64,000 nt of DNA from Porticoccaceae bacterium (GCA_029250825.1 JAQXEN010000050.1:62001-126000); one strand, 5' to 3'; counted from the stretch's first letter, positions 44,727 to 54,672 are shown. The notes: generated by a model from the letters alone, not told the origin. Made by a program: numbers and translations.

Positions 44727-44780
44727 TCCGCAGCATTCCTCTCGACAGGGTCGGTTAAAGCGCCTAAAGTGTTGCCCATA

Positions 44781-46190
44781 ATGCTGACCCAAACTACCCA
44801 AGAAATACCCTATCAGGTTAGCAGTGAAAACCTCTTCGCTGCTATTCGCGATCTGCCGGATGCGGTTTGGCTAGACAGCGGCAGACCCCATTCTATTCAG
44901 GGCCGTTTTGATATTATCTCCGCCTGCCCAGACGCGGTTATTGAGACTCAGGGCGCCATTTCAACCATTGTCGATAAAGATGGTAGTCGCAGCTCTGAGG
45001 AAGATCCTTTTAGCCTTGCAGAGCAGCTTCTAGAGCCACTTCAAGAACCACTTCAAAAGTCACTTACAGAGCCTAATTTAGATCAAAACCTAAGCGATAA
45101 TTATCCCTTTGTGGGCGGTCTGATTGGTTACTTTAGCTACGACCTTGGCCGCCGCATAATCGACATCCCCAGCAGCGCAGAGCAGATCACCGGTCTCGGA
45201 GATATGCGCATTGGGCGCTTTCTCTGGGCACTGATCGTTGACCACCAAAAACAGCACAGCGAACTGGTTTTCCACAGCCACTGCCCTGAGTCCCTAAGAA
45301 CGTTGATTAGCGCTCGTTTAAGCCAACCGGAGGTCATTGATACAGCCGGTACCTTTAAGCTCAACCAGCCATTTAGTGCGACCCTCTCAGAGAGCCAGTA
45401 CAAGCAGTCAATTCGCGAGATCAAACGCTTTATCGAGTCTGGGGACTGTTACCAAACTAACTTTACCCAGCACTTCTCGGCAACCTTCTCTGGGGATCTG
45501 TGGCCGGCTTATGCAGCCCTGCGCAAAGCCGTGGGTTCACCCTATTCAGCCTTTTGGCAGTGGCGTGATCAGGCACTGCTCTGCGTCTCGCCGGAGCGCT
45601 TTATCAAACTGGTGGACAGGCAGGCTGAGACCAAGCCAATCAAGGGCACAATTAAACGCGGCAGCAATCCCCAGGAGGATCAGCAGCGCATTGAAACACT
45701 GACTAGCAGCACTAAGGATCGTGCGGAGAATTTGATGATTGTGGATCTGTTGCGCAATGATTTAAGCCGCAACTGCGAGCCCGGCAGTATCCGAGTGCCT
45801 AAACTCTTTGAACTGGAAACCTTTGCCAATGTTCACCATCTAGTGAGCACCGTCACCGGTGTGTTGGCTGAGGACTCAACGCCATTGGATATGCTTAGAG
45901 ATAGTTTTCCCGGCGGCTCAATTACCGGTGCTCCGAAAAAGCGCGCCATGGAAATTATTGAGCAGCTAGAGCCAGTGAGACGCTCGGTTTACTGCGGCAG
46001 CATTGGCTATATTAGTGCCAACCGGAATATGGACAGCAATATCGCCATTCGCACATTGATTGCCGATGGCGACAGACTGCACTGCTGGGGCGGCGGTGGT
46101 ATTGTGGCGGACTCCGAGGAGTCTCAGGAATATCAGGAGTCGATTGATAAGATCAAAGCGCTACTCGAGGCTCTAGAACGCTTTATCTAG
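44781..46190 (+). CDS. pabB: Aminodeoxychorismate synthase component I
   Basis: Converts chorismate with ammonia from a PabA-type glutaminase to aminodeoxychorismate, the substrate of PabC (20.3-21.2 kb). The chorismate-binding core contains YKQSIREIKRFIESGDCYQTNFTQ (split), CVSPERFIKL, KPIKGTIKRG, ENLMIVDLLRNDLSR, and DSFPGGSITGAPKKRAMEIIEQLEP (split). The ATG at 44781 (MLTQTTQE) gives 469 residues; GTG at 44769 is possible. Residues about 84-97 (EPLQEPLQKSLTEP) are an in-frame 12-base tandem repeat at 45033-45080. The gene follows feoB closely and may share its transcript. Confidence 0.93.
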   Translation: MLTQTTQEIPYQVSSENLFAAIRDLPDAVWLDSGRPHSIQGRFDIISACPDAVIETQGAISTIVDKDGSRSSEEDPFSLAEQLLEPLQEPLQKSLTEPNLDQNLSDNYPFVGGLIGYFSYDLGRRIIDIPSSAEQITGLGDMRIGRFLWALIVDHQKQHSELVFHSHCPESLRTLISARLSQPEVIDTAGTFKLNQPFSATLSESQYKQSIREIKRFIESGDCYQTNFTQHFSATFSGDLWPAYAALRKAVGSPYSAFWQWRDQALLCVSPERFIKLVDRQAETKPIKGTIKRGSNPQEDQQRIETLTSSTKDRAENLMIVDLLRNDLSRNCEPGSIRVPKLFELETFANVHHLVSTVTGVLAEDSTPLDMLRDSFPGGSITGAPKKRAMEIIEQLEPVRRSVYCGSIGYISANRNMDSNIAIRTLIADGDRLHCWGGGGIVADSEESQEYQESIDKIKALLEALERFI

Positions 46191-46195
46191 CTACT

Positions 46196-46259
46196 CTCTG
46201 GCAACTAGACGCTCTGACAACTAGAGGCTCTGGCAGCTAGAGGCTCTGGCAGCTATAAG
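46196..46259 (+). repeat. Tandem repeat, four copies of a 16 bp unit, running into the avtA 3' end
   Basis: CTCTGGCAACTAGACG, CTCTGACAACTAGAGG, CTCTGGCAGCTAGAGG and CTCTGGCAGCTATAAG are consecutive, with a partial fifth (CTCTAGCAACC). The last copies contain the avtA stop codon (46237) and encode its last residues. Confidence 0.85.
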
Positions 46260-47499
46260 CTCTAGCAACCTCTTCAGCAATAATCTCAACACCGGCTTTC
46301 ACCACCCTATCGTCCTGGGCATAGGACACGCGAATACACTCCTGCTGATGACGCCAGTCATCGGTGATCCCAGGGAAAAAGTCATGGCCAGGTACCACTA
46401 ACACACCTCGGGCTTTAAGCCGCTGATAGAGCGCCTTGCTGGTGATTGGTAGATCCTTAAACCACAGCCACAGGAAGATCGCCCCCTCCGGCCGGTGAAT
46501 GCGATAAGGCAGATCTCCGAGAGAATCCCTAAACCACTGCACCGTCTGATGAGCACGCTGACGATAAAATGGCGCGATACGCTGCTGGCTGAGTGCCATT
46601 ATTTCACCACTGCTAACCAGCTCTCGGGCCACTGCTGGGCCGAGGTTGCCACAGGCTAGGCTAACAATGGTATTAGCCCGGGTGTAGGCCTGAATAATCT
46701 CTTCGCTGGCGACAATAATGCCGGTGCGCACTCCGGGCAGACCCAGCTTCGAGAGACTCAACACCAAGATGGTATTGCTATTCCAATGCGCTTTGGCGTC
46801 ATTAAAAATAATCCCTGGAAATGGTAGGCCATAGGCGCCGTCGAGAATAAACGGAATATCCTGCTCCGCGGCAATGCTATCCAACTGCTCAATTTCATTG
46901 TCAGTAAGCACATTGCCGGTGGGGTTGGTGGGCCTGGAAACACAGAGCGCGGCACTCTGAGAGTCGATATTCAATCGCGAAAAATCCACATGATATTTAA
47001 ACAAATTGTCATCGAGTAGCTCGATCTCGGGACGGGTGGCGGTAAATAGATTGTCGCTCAGCCCGATATCACGGTAGCCGATATATTCCGGTGCCAGAGG
47101 CAGATGAATCGAGCGCTGACTGCCATCGGCCATCTCGCCGGCGAACATATTGTAGAGCACAAAAAACGCTGACTGACTGCCATTGGAGACGGCGATATTG
47201 TCACCTGACAGATCCCAGCCAAACTGTTTCTTGAGCAGACCGGCGATCTGTTCGCGAAAGTCCTTGTCCCCCTGGGGTGACTGATAGACTCCGAGCAGGG
47301 TATGCAGCTGTCCGGGATCTGCTAGCACAGTTTCTAAGCGGGCCTTAAATATCTGCTCGACTTCGGGAATGCGTCCGGGATTGCCGCCTCCCATAAAGAT
47401 CATCTCAGGATTTTCATTTAGTGCCGTGCCCAGATCATCCATCACCTCGACTATGCCGGATTGACCTGAAAACTTTTCACCAAATTTGGATAATTTCAC
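46237..47499 (-). CDS. avtA: Valine-pyruvate aminotransferase
   Basis: PLP-dependent class I aminotransferase of the AvtA type, exchanging the amino group between valine and pyruvate. Family features are MGGGNPGRIPEVE near residue 36, VSNGSQSAFFVLYNMFAG, SRPTNPTGNVLT, LDGAYGLPFPGI, and the PLP lysine in LSLSKLGLPGVRTGII. The N-terminal LSKFGEKFSGQSGIVEVMDDLG is specific to AvtA. 420 residues. The last residues (YSCQSL) are encoded by a 16 bp tandem repeat, so the tail may vary between strains. Confidence 0.92.
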   Translation of the reverse strand: MKLSKFGEKFSGQSGIVEVMDDLGTALNENPEMIFMGGGNPGRIPEVEQIFKARLETVLADPGQLHTLLGVYQSPQGDKDFREQIAGLLKKQFGWDLSGDNIAVSNGSQSAFFVLYNMFAGEMADGSQRSIHLPLAPEYIGYRDIGLSDNLFTATRPEIELLDDNLFKYHVDFSRLNIDSQSAALCVSRPTNPTGNVLTDNEIEQLDSIAAEQDIPFILDGAYGLPFPGIIFNDAKAHWNSNTILVLSLSKLGLPGVRTGIIVASEEIIQAYTRANTIVSLACGNLGPAVARELVSSGEIMALSQQRIAPFYRQRAHQTVQWFRDSLGDLPYRIHRPEGAIFLWLWFKDLPITSKALYQRLKARGVLVVPGHDFFPGITDDWRHQQECIRVSYAQDDRVVKAGVEIIAEEVARAYSCQSL

Positions 47500-47587
47500 C
47501 GAGTATTTCTCCTTTGCCAGTTCCTGAAGGCTCTATTGAGTAGTCTGGGATTGCCAACCTATAACAGTGGCAAACAATATTTATAGC

Positions 47588-48196
47588 CTATGGCGCCATA
47601 TAGCGAAAGGTGAAGTTCACCCGCGGTTGTTGAATTTTTTTCGATTTCCCTATTCGGTGCTGCCAGTAGCTCTGAATACCGGCACCCATCACCAGCAGTG
47701 AGCCGTGGGGCAGCGAAATATCCAGGCGCTCCTGAGTAATATTGTGGCGCAGCTGAAAGACCCGTTCGGCACCCAAACTCAGGGAGGCCACTAAAGGTTC
47801 AAAGCCCAGTTCGGCCTCGTCATCTGCATGCCAATCAACACTGTCTGAGCCGTCCCGATAATAGTTTACTAGGGCCCGATTAAAGCGCTCGCCGGATTGA
47901 TCTTCAATCGCCTCCCGCAACTTCTCGATCCAATCGGGAAAAGCCACCGCAGGAAGTCGAATATTGGAATAGGTATAACTGGTTCCGGGATCCCCAAACC
48001 ATTGCTGCAAGCGGGGAATGGGAATTATTTTCCCGGCAATTCTGATCTGATCACTGCGCCAGTCAATATGGTTTATAGACTGACCCAGAAGCGCATCCGC
48101 CCTCCCCCCATCGAGCCAATTGGGCCAAAAACTAATCTGAGCCTGGCGTTTATCGGTCAGTGGAAGAGGAATTATTTGGTGATCAAATAGGTCCAT
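47588..48196 (-). CDS. AlkB-type alpha-ketoglutarate-dependent dioxygenase
   Basis: Fe(II)/2-oxoglutarate dioxygenase that removes alkyl groups from DNA or RNA bases. Iron ligands H123-x-D125 (DWHADDE) and H180 are present, as are the oxoglutarate-binding arginine R192 and R198 in PRVNFTFR. NRALVNYYRDGSDS and SLSLGAERVF match the ALKBH2/3-like bacterial group rather than E. coli AlkB. 202 residues. It is four bases after murB on the same strand, so it is expressed with the envelope genes. Confidence 0.9.
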   Translation of the reverse strand: MDLFDHQIIPLPLTDKRQAQISFWPNWLDGGRADALLGQSINHIDWRSDQIRIAGKIIPIPRLQQWFGDPGTSYTYSNIRLPAVAFPDWIEKLREAIEDQSGERFNRALVNYYRDGSDSVDWHADDEAELGFEPLVASLSLGAERVFQLRHNITQERLDISLPHGSLLVMGAGIQSYWQHRIGKSKKIQQPRVNFTFRYMAP

Positions 48197-48199
48197 ATA

Positions 48200-49231
48200 T
48201 CAGGCGCCATAGACCCGTGGTTCAATCTCCAAGGCAATCTCAAAGTGCTCTAATACAGCAGTGCGCACCTCTTCCCCTAGAGCCAATACCTGCGCGCCGC
48301 TGGCGCCCCCAAGATTGACCAGTACCAGTGCCTGATCTTGATGCACCGCTACCGGACCCCGCTGAAGCCCTTTAAAACCGCACTGCTCGATTAACCAGCC
48401 AGCCGGCACTTTGCTGTCGCCATTGGCCTGAGCGTAGCGCGGCATCTGGGGATACTGCTGGGCTAGCTGAAGAGCTTTTGCTTGGGAAATAACCGGATTC
48501 TTAAAAAAACTGCCGGCATTGGGAGTGATACTGGGATCCGGAAGTTTCTCTCGACGGATCTGGCATACCATTGTACTAACCAACTCTGGGGTGATCTCCG
48601 CGCCTGTGGCCAGATGCTGATCAACTAGGGCCTGCAGTGCCGGGTACTGAATATTAAGCTGCGGCTCGAGGCTCAAGCCGAGGCAGATATCAACAATAAT
48701 ATAGCGGTCCCGGGCAGCATTTTTAAACAGACTGTCGCGGTAGCCAAATTCACAGGCAGCCCGATCAAATTCCACCAGCTCTCCCGAGAGCCTGTTCATA
48801 GCCGTCAGAGAGACAAATAGATCCCCTAACTCAACCCCGTAGGCGCCAATATTCTGAATCGCTGCAGCACCCATATTGCCGGGAATTAAGGAGAGGTTCT
48901 CCAGGCCGTACCAGCCCTGTTGCAGACAGTGCTGCACCTGGTCATGCCAGTTTTCACCGGCGCCAAAGGTGATATAAGCAGACCCATTCTCAAGCCGAGA
49001 ACTGACGCCCTTTAGGTTTACCAGTATCACTAAGCCGAGGATATCCCCCGCCAAGACAATATTGCTGCCACCGCCAAGGGGGGTTACTGGCATATCTCGA
49101 GATCGGGCAAAAGCCAGTGCTGCCAACAGATCACTGTGATTCTCCACCGAGCAGAAATATTCCGCCTCAGCAGGCAGTGCCAGACTGTTGTAGGACTGCA
49201 GGGAAACCTTTTCGAGGATAGTTGGGGTCAA
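48200..49231 (-). CDS. murB: UDP-N-acetylenolpyruvoylglucosamine reductase
   Basis: FAD enzyme that completes UDP-MurNAc in peptidoglycan synthesis. FAD motif PVTPLGGGSNIVLAGD is at about residues 48-63, GLENLSLIPGNMGAAAIQNIGAYGVEL (split) is the centre, and TPNAGSFFKNPVIS and AGWLIEQCGFKG complete the type I pattern. 343 residues. The start is a TTG whose last bases overlap the stop of the phosphatase gene (TTGA), with GAGG upstream; no better ATG is available. Confidence 0.95.
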   Translation of the reverse strand: MTPTILEKVSLQSYNSLALPAEAEYFCSVENHSDLLAALAFARSRDMPVTPLGGGSNIVLAGDILGLVILVNLKGVSSRLENGSAYITFGAGENWHDQVQHCLQQGWYGLENLSLIPGNMGAAAIQNIGAYGVELGDLFVSLTAMNRLSGELVEFDRAACEFGYRDSLFKNAARDRYIIVDICLGLSLEPQLNIQYPALQALVDQHLATGAEITPELVSTMVCQIRREKLPDPSITPNAGSFFKNPVISQAKALQLAQQYPQMPRYAQANGDSKVPAGWLIEQCGFKGLQRGPVAVHQDQALVLVNLGGASGAQVLALGEEVRTAVLEHFEIALEIEPRVYGA

Positions 49232-49734
49232 GGGGCGAGAGCCTCTGGATGGCTGACTTCGAGATGTTGCAATAGACCCAGAGAGGCCTCTTCAACTAAG
49301 CCGAAGACCAGCTCGAAGCCATCTTCGCCACCATAGTAAGGATCTGGCACCTCATGAACCGAGGGCTGCTCAGAAAAGTCTAAAAATAGACCCAAATGAC
49401 CAGTGTAATCTTGAGGCTGCATATCCCGCAGATCCTTGAGATTGGCTCTGTCCATAGCAATAATATAATCAAATTGATCAAAGTCGGCACTGGTGACCAG
49501 TCGCGCCCGCAGTTGGCTTAGATCATAGCCCTTAGAGGCGGCCACTTGGGTAGTGCGCTTATCCGGTGCATGATCCAGATGCCAGTCTCCGGTACCCGCA
49601 GAGTCCACAGAAATTACGCTGCCATAACCCCGCTGCTCTACCAGTTTGGCAAATACACCGTGAGCAGTGGGTGAGCGACAGATATTCCCCAGACAAACAA
49701 ATAACACCGATATTTTAGCTGCTGCAATGGTCAT
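49228..49734 (-). CDS. Low molecular weight protein-tyrosine phosphatase
   Basis: Cytosolic phosphatase with the P-loop C14-L-G-N-I-C-R20-S and the general acid in VPDPYYGG. The ATG at 49734 (MTIAAAKISVLFVCLGN) gives 168 residues, the family size; an in-frame ATG 27 codons earlier adds an unlikely extension. It sits between kdsB and murB, the same place as in Pseudomonas. Whether it acts on phosphotyrosine or on small phosphate esters is unknown. Confidence 0.92.
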   Translation of the reverse strand: MTIAAAKISVLFVCLGNICRSPTAHGVFAKLVEQRGYGSVISVDSAGTGDWHLDHAPDKRTTQVAASKGYDLSQLRARLVTSADFDQFDYIIAMDRANLKDLRDMQPQDYTGHLGLFLDFSEQPSVHEVPDPYYGGEDGFELVFGLVEEASLGLLQHLEVSHPEALAP

Positions 49735-49857
49735 GAAAATCTCAGTCGTTTTATTATTAAGCATCTTATTTAGATGCCATTTAATCTTACAATATACTTT
49801 AAGTATTGATCGCAACCAATTGTTTTTGTTGATTATAAATAATTAATAAGTCGCTTT

Positions 49858-50625
49858 TTAATTTGATGATAGCAACTCAATCAGCGCCTGCAGATCTTCC
49901 TCTGTATCCACTCCACCGGGCACTGTCTCCAGTGCCAGCGCTCCGTGAATAGCCACAGCCTGCCACATAAAACGCAGTTGCTCGAGCTTCTCCGTGGCCT
50001 CGATGGGCGCCACTGGCCAGGTGACAAAATCATTTAGTTCCCGCACTCGGTAGGCATAAATGCCAATATGCCGAAGAAAGGTATAGTCCTTGGGCAGTGA
50101 CGGCTCGCTATTAGCCCCATCTATCAGGTCTCGAGGCCAAGGAATCGGCGCACGACTAAAATACAGTGCCAAAGATTGTTCATTAGTCACTAGCTTGACC
50201 ACATTGGGATTACGCAGATCGGCATAGGTCTCGATGGGCTCTGCCAATGTCGCCACGCCAGCCTTGGGATTGGCGGCGAGATTACTGGCCACCTGATTGA
50301 TCACTGTTGGGGGTATCAAGGGCTCGTCTCCCTGCACATTGACAACGATGGCATCATCCGCCAAACCCAGTAGTGCCGCGACCTCTTGCAGTCGATCAGT
50401 GCCCGAGGGATGGTCGTCCCGAGTCATACAGACCTCTGCACCAAAGGCGATTGCCGCCGCTTCAATACGCGCATCATCGGTGGCGATCACAACCCGCTGG
50501 GCGGCGCTTTTGCCCGCCTGCTCCCAGACCCGCTGAATCATTGCCTTGCCGGCAATATCCAGCAGCGGCTTGCCCGGCAGTCGTGTGGAGCCAAAGCGCG
50601 CCGGAATAATCACTGTAAATTGCAT
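49858..50625 (-). CDS. kdsB: 3-deoxy-manno-octulosonate cytidylyltransferase
   Basis: Activates Kdo with CTP for lipopolysaccharide inner-core synthesis. The nucleotide motif is [28 protein letters not shown] (split, residues about 5-32), with [21 protein letters not shown] and [10 protein letters not shown] in family order. 255 residues. It follows lpxK by 35 bases; the small ycaR gene that usually separates them is missing. Confidence 0.95.
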   Translation of the reverse strand: MQFTVIIPARFGSTRLPGKPLLDIAGKAMIQRVWEQAGKSAAQRVVIATDDARIEAAAIAFGAEVCMTRDDHPSGTDRLQEVAALLGLADDAIVVNVQGDEPLIPPTVINQVASNLAANPKAGVATLAEPIETYADLRNPNVVKLVTNEQSLALYFSRAPIPWPRDLIDGANSEPSLPKDYTFLRHIGIYAYRVRELNDFVTWPVAPIEATEKLEQLRFMWQAVAIHGALALETVPGGVDTEEDLQALIELLSSN

Positions 50626-50660
50626 AGAACCTCTATTCTGTACTGGCTGATGTTGTGGGC

Positions 50661-51692
50661 TTAGCTGTTTGTGTCGTTGTTCAGCTGGGCCACCAATCTA
50701 TCGATAAACGCATTTTCGATTTCCGCTTCAATCTCAAGAACCCAGAGGTTAGGTACTGGCGTCTCAACTGCTTCAGCAACCAATTTGATCGCGTCTTTAG
50801 CGGTGATAATCACCGCCAAGTCATCTTCGAAAACCAAATCACCCCAGTTCAAAGCCTGATGATCGTCATGACTGTGCAGCTGCACCTCTAAACCCAACTC
50901 CTCGAGAGTAAGAGAAAATCGCTGTGGGTTGCCGATGGCCGCAACTCCGTGCACCCGCTTCAATGGGTATTCCGTTAGCCACTGCTCAATTGGCTGGCTA
51001 TCGGGAGAATTAAATCGCCTCATCCTGCGCGGCACTATGGCCATTTGATCCCGGTGCATATGGCCACCATCAACCACTGTGCCGGGGTCGCCATTGACGA
51101 TTACAAAATCTGCCTCGCCCAATCGCCTTGGACTCTCCCGTAGGGGCCCGGCTGGCAGGCGGCGGCGATTACCAAAACCCCGCTGGCCGTCCACAACCAC
51201 TATCTCTATATCTCGGTGCAATCGGTAATGCTGCAATCCATCATCGCTGAGCACTAGGTCGCAACTGTGATGACTGAGCAGATAGGCAACTGCTGCCCTG
51301 CGATTGCCATCCACCACCACCGGGCAATCCGCTAGCTGGGCAATTAACTTTGGCTCATCGCCACTCTCGGTTACCGCGGTCCGGACATTCACTGACAGAG
51401 GGTATTTGGCAGCCTTGCCGCCATAGCCACGACTTACAACCCCTGGCTTATAACCACGCTGCTGCAGAGCTCTGACCAGCGCAACAATCAGCGGTGTCTT
51501 GCCACTGCCGCCCACTGAGATATTGCCCACAACAATCACTGGCGCAGCATAACTCTGACCCTGATAGCGCCACTGGAGATAACTGCGGCGCAGGGCTGAG
51601 ATAGCACTAAACAGCCAAGACAGCGGCAGCATTAGCTTGAGCCACAGACTATCCTGCTGCCAAGCGTGATTTATGCGCTGTTCGAGAGACAA
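50661..51692 (-). CDS. lpxK: Tetraacyldisaccharide 4'-kinase
   Basis: Inner-membrane kinase that adds the 4'-phosphate to lipid A precursor. One N-terminal hydrophobic segment ([15 protein letters not shown]) anchors it. The Walker A is [13 protein letters not shown] (residues about 56-68), and [21 protein letters not shown] and [14 protein letters not shown] follow as in LpxK. 343 residues. Two bases separate it from msbA, and the two act in successive steps on lipid A. Confidence 0.95.
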   Translation of the reverse strand: MSLEQRINHAWQQDSLWLKLMLPLSWLFSAISALRRSYLQWRYQGQSYAAPVIVVGNISVGGSGKTPLIVALVRALQQRGYKPGVVSRGYGGKAAKYPLSVNVRTAVTESGDEPKLIAQLADCPVVVDGNRRAAVAYLLSHHSCDLVLSDDGLQHYRLHRDIEIVVVDGQRGFGNRRRLPAGPLRESPRRLGEADFVIVNGDPGTVVDGGHMHRDQMAIVPRRMRRFNSPDSQPIEQWLTEYPLKRVHGVAAIGNPQRFSLTLEELGLEVQLHSHDDHQALNWGDLVFEDDLAVIITAKDAIKLVAEAVETPVPNLWVLEIEAEIENAFIDRLVAQLNNDTNS

Positions 51693-51694
51693 GC

Positions 51695-53542
51695 CTAGGC
51701 GACCTCTGACTCATTGAACTGTTGTCGGTAGAGCTGAGAATAACGACCCTCTAGGTCCAGCAGTTCAGCGTGACTGCCCTGCTCGATAATGCGACCACTC
51801 TCCATAACCAGAATACGATCCGCTTTCTCGATTGTGCTGAGACGGTGGGCAATTACAAAGGTGGTGCGGGACTTCATTAACTCTTCCAGTGCCGCCTGAA
51901 TATAGCGTTCAGAATCGGTATCTAGAGCCGAGGTGGCCTCATCCAGAATCAAGATTGGGGCGTCTTTTAACAGCGCTCGAGCAATAGCCAAACGCTGACG
52001 CTGGCCGCCGGAAAGCATTACACCATCATCGCCAATCATGGTCTCGTAGCCATCGGGCATCTGCTCAATAAAGCTATCGGCGTAGGCTATTTTGGCCGCC
52101 GCCTTAATCGTCTCAAGAGAGCGACCGGAGAGTTCACCATAGGCGATATTGTTGCGCACACTGTCATTAAACAGCGTGACATTCTGGCTTACCTGGGCAA
52201 TATGCTTGCGCAAACTGGGCAATTTAAAGTCATTTACATCGACACCATCGAGAAGAATATGGCCTTCACCGTGATTGTAAAATCGCGTAATCAAGCTCGC
52301 CAATGTGGTCTTGCCACTGCCGGAAGAACCCACCAGCGCCACGGTCTCGCCGGGTTTGACGCTAAAGTTTATATTCTCAAGAATCAGTGGCCCACTGTCA
52401 TTGTAACGGAAATTAATATCCTTAAATTCAACTGCGCCGCTAACAGCCTCCAACTCAACAGTGCCGCTATCACGCTCTGGAGTGGCGTCGAGAATCTCAA
52501 AAATCGATTCGGCGGCGGCGATACCCTTCTGAATATCGCTATTCACTTCAGTGAGCTGGCGAATGGGCTTAATGAGCATGCCAGAGGCCACCAGAAAGGT
52601 AATAAAGCTGCCGGTGCTCATGGTCTCCAGAATCGCTGGACTGAGCATAAAGCTGGTGATCCCAGCAAAGGCTAGAGATACCAGCAGCATGACGAGAGGA
52701 TTGCTGATGCCTTCAGTTAGAGCCATCTTCATATTTTGTCGGCGATTGCTCTGGCTGGCGGAATAAATGCGCTGGCGTTCATTCTCCATGCCACCAAACA
52801 TTCGCACCTCTTGGTAGCCGTTAACTACCTCTTGGGTGACATGGGTAACATCCCCCATCGCCCCCTGAATTCTGGTGCTGATCATTCTAAAGCGCTTGCT
52901 CACCAGCGTGACCACCAGTGCCACAAAGGGCATTACCGCCAGAAAGAACAGGGTTAGCTTCCAGTTTACATAGAACAGATAGCCCATTAGACCCAAGACC
53001 AAACTACCCTGCTGTAGCAGTGTTTTTAACGCTTTGGTGCTGGCCTGAGTAACCTGCTGAACATTAAAGGTAACCACAGAGACCAGATGCCCAGACATGG
53101 AGCGATCAAAAAATTCAAAGGGAAGCAACAGGTACTTTTCAAAGATATCGATACGCAATGCATGGACCAGGTAATTGGATACATAGGCCAAACCATAACT
53201 GCCAATCAGATAACCAATACCCCGCAGAACACTGATAATCACCAGAAAGATCGGGATCACCAGCCAGGGTTTCTCCTCCATTAGATTACCCAGTAGCGCC
53301 TCGGCAAACATCGCCGTCATGCCCGTAGAGGGCATCTTAGCCACCTCAGTTGCGGCTCCACCGCTGGTCAGGGTGCCCACGGTATCGGTGATAAAGCCGA
53401 GCAGATCCACAAAGGCCACTTCGGCAAACGAGTGCAGCACCAAGCCAAATATACTGACCAGAAAGGCCAGCCAGTAACGGCGAACATATTTTAACAGGCG
53501 CAGATAAGTGGAGGCACCGGTCGGGACAATCTTGTCGCTCAT
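51695..53542 (-). CDS. msbA: Lipid A export ATP-binding/permease MsbA
   Basis: Homodimeric ABC exporter that flips lipid A-core across the inner membrane. Six N-terminal membrane helices (residues about 20-315) precede the ATPase domain: Walker A GSSGSGKT, Q-loop region ISQ-like VSQNVTLFND, signature LSGGQRQRLAIARALL, Walker B ILILDEATSALD and H-loop IAHRLST. The ATG at 53542 lies four bases after the exbD stop and gives 615 residues; the upstream in-frame ATG would overlap exbD. In Pseudomonas as I recall, lpxK follows exbD directly, so msbA is an insertion here. Confidence 0.94.
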   Translation of the reverse strand: MSDKIVPTGASTYLRLLKYVRRYWLAFLVSIFGLVLHSFAEVAFVDLLGFITDTVGTLTSGGAATEVAKMPSTGMTAMFAEALLGNLMEEKPWLVIPIFLVIISVLRGIGYLIGSYGLAYVSNYLVHALRIDIFEKYLLLPFEFFDRSMSGHLVSVVTFNVQQVTQASTKALKTLLQQGSLVLGLMGYLFYVNWKLTLFFLAVMPFVALVVTLVSKRFRMISTRIQGAMGDVTHVTQEVVNGYQEVRMFGGMENERQRIYSASQSNRRQNMKMALTEGISNPLVMLLVSLAFAGITSFMLSPAILETMSTGSFITFLVASGMLIKPIRQLTEVNSDIQKGIAAAESIFEILDATPERDSGTVELEAVSGAVEFKDINFRYNDSGPLILENINFSVKPGETVALVGSSGSGKTTLASLITRFYNHGEGHILLDGVDVNDFKLPSLRKHIAQVSQNVTLFNDSVRNNIAYGELSGRSLETIKAAAKIAYADSFIEQMPDGYETMIGDDGVMLSGGQRQRLAIARALLKDAPILILDEATSALDTDSERYIQAALEELMKSRTTFVIAHRLSTIEKADRILVMESGRIIEQGSHAELLDLEGRYSQLYRQQFNESEVA

Positions 53543-53546
53543 ATTG

Positions 53547-53966
53547 TTATGGCTCTTGTGGCTGTTGCGTTGCAATATTTAATGTTTTAAATCCTAACCG
53601 GCCCGCAGCGTCCATAGCGGTAATCACAGCCTGATGGGTTGACTGTGCATCGGCAGTTATCACCAATGGCACTTCACTATCACCCGCAGAAGCGTCCTTT
53701 AAAGCAGCCATAATGGTCTTGATATCGCGATTTATCAAACTTTGACCGTTGACCGCATAACTGCCGTCCTTAGAGACCACCAATTCCACGCCTGTCTGAG
53801 CAGTCACTGGGGCCTCAGCCTCGGCTTCAGGCAAGCTGATTAACATGCGAGTCTCACGGGTAAAGGTGGTGGTGACCATAAAGAAAATTAGCAGCAGAAA
53901 CACCACATCGATCAGTGGTGTCAGATTAATACTGTTGTCGCGCTTGGCACGGCGTGGAAATTTCAC
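53547..53966 (-). CDS. ExbD/TolR family biopolymer transport protein
   Basis: Proton-motive-force coupling subunit. One N-terminal membrane helix is in INLTPLIDVVFLLLIFFMVTTTF (residues about 12-34), containing the essential aspartate of the family (LIDVVF), followed by a periplasmic domain. 139 residues. It is between exbB and msbA, as in the Pseudomonas lpxK cluster. Its partner outer-membrane system is unknown; no tonB is present. Confidence 0.92.
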   Translation of the reverse strand: MKFPRRAKRDNSINLTPLIDVVFLLLIFFMVTTTFTRETRMLISLPEAEAEAPVTAQTGVELVVSKDGSYAVNGQSLINRDIKTIMAALKDASAGDSEVPLVITADAQSTHQAVITAMDAAGRLGFKTLNIATQQPQEP

Positions 53967-53976
53967 GGCGACCTAC

Positions 53977-54606
53977 CTAGGACTGCCGAAACAGATCGCT
54001 GTGCATGGCATCCACCAGCTTGGTGGCCTGCCCCTCTAGCTGCACAACAAGAGACTCAACATGACGCTCAAAATAACGGTGTGACATCATTGCCGGGATG
54101 GCGATGGTGAGTCCGGCAGCAGTAGTAATAAGTGCCTGGGAGATGCCCCCGGCTAAATCAGCGGCATTGCCTGTGCCAAACAGCATAATATCCGCAAACA
54201 CCTGAATCATGCCGAGCACCGTGCCCAGCAAACCAATCAGGGGTGCCATATTGGCAATTGTGCTCAGCAGGGTGAGAAAGCGCTCGAGTTCGTGGACCAC
54301 CTGAGCCGCAGCCTCTTCGATGCTGTCTTTCATGATTTCACGACCATGTCCCGAGTTGCTGATACCCGCCGCCAAAATATAGCCCAGTGGAGAACTATCT
54401 CGCAGGTCTTTTAAGCTCTCCCCAGCCAGCTCGCGATCCCGCAGCTGTTGCCACACTCGAGTTAACAGACCACTGGGAATAATACGATCCGCCTGCAGTG
54501 TAATTAAGCGCTCAATAGAGATTGCCACAACGATAATCGAACAGATAAGTAGCGGCCACATAAGCCAGCCGCCGGTAAGGAAAATTTGATACACAGGGTC
54601 TTCCAT
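53977..54606 (-). CDS. MotA/TolQ/ExbB family proton channel protein
   Basis: Proton channel partner of the ExbD-type protein. Three membrane helices: LMWPLLICSIIVVAISIERL near the N-terminus, and two in the C-terminal half (TLLSTIANMAPLIGLLGTVLGMIQVF and ISQALITTAAGLTIAIPAMM, given in parts), the MotA_ExbB core. About 209 residues. The ATG at 54606 is preferred over a TTG one codon earlier. It starts the exbB-exbD-msbA-lpxK-kdsB run. Confidence 0.92.
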   Translation of the reverse strand: MEDPVYQIFLTGGWLMWPLLICSIIVVAISIERLITLQADRIIPSGLLTRVWQQLRDRELAGESLKDLRDSSPLGYILAAGISNSGHGREIMKDSIEEAAAQVVHELERFLTLLSTIANMAPLIGLLGTVLGMIQVFADIMLFGTGNAADLAGGISQALITTAAGLTIAIPAMMSHRYFERHVESLVVQLEGQATKLVDAMHSDLFRQS

Positions 54607-54672
54607 CAAGTCGATTCAAGTTGTCCGTGACCTTACCATAAAAGGGCTTCAGGCAAAATCTACAATCCTAGT

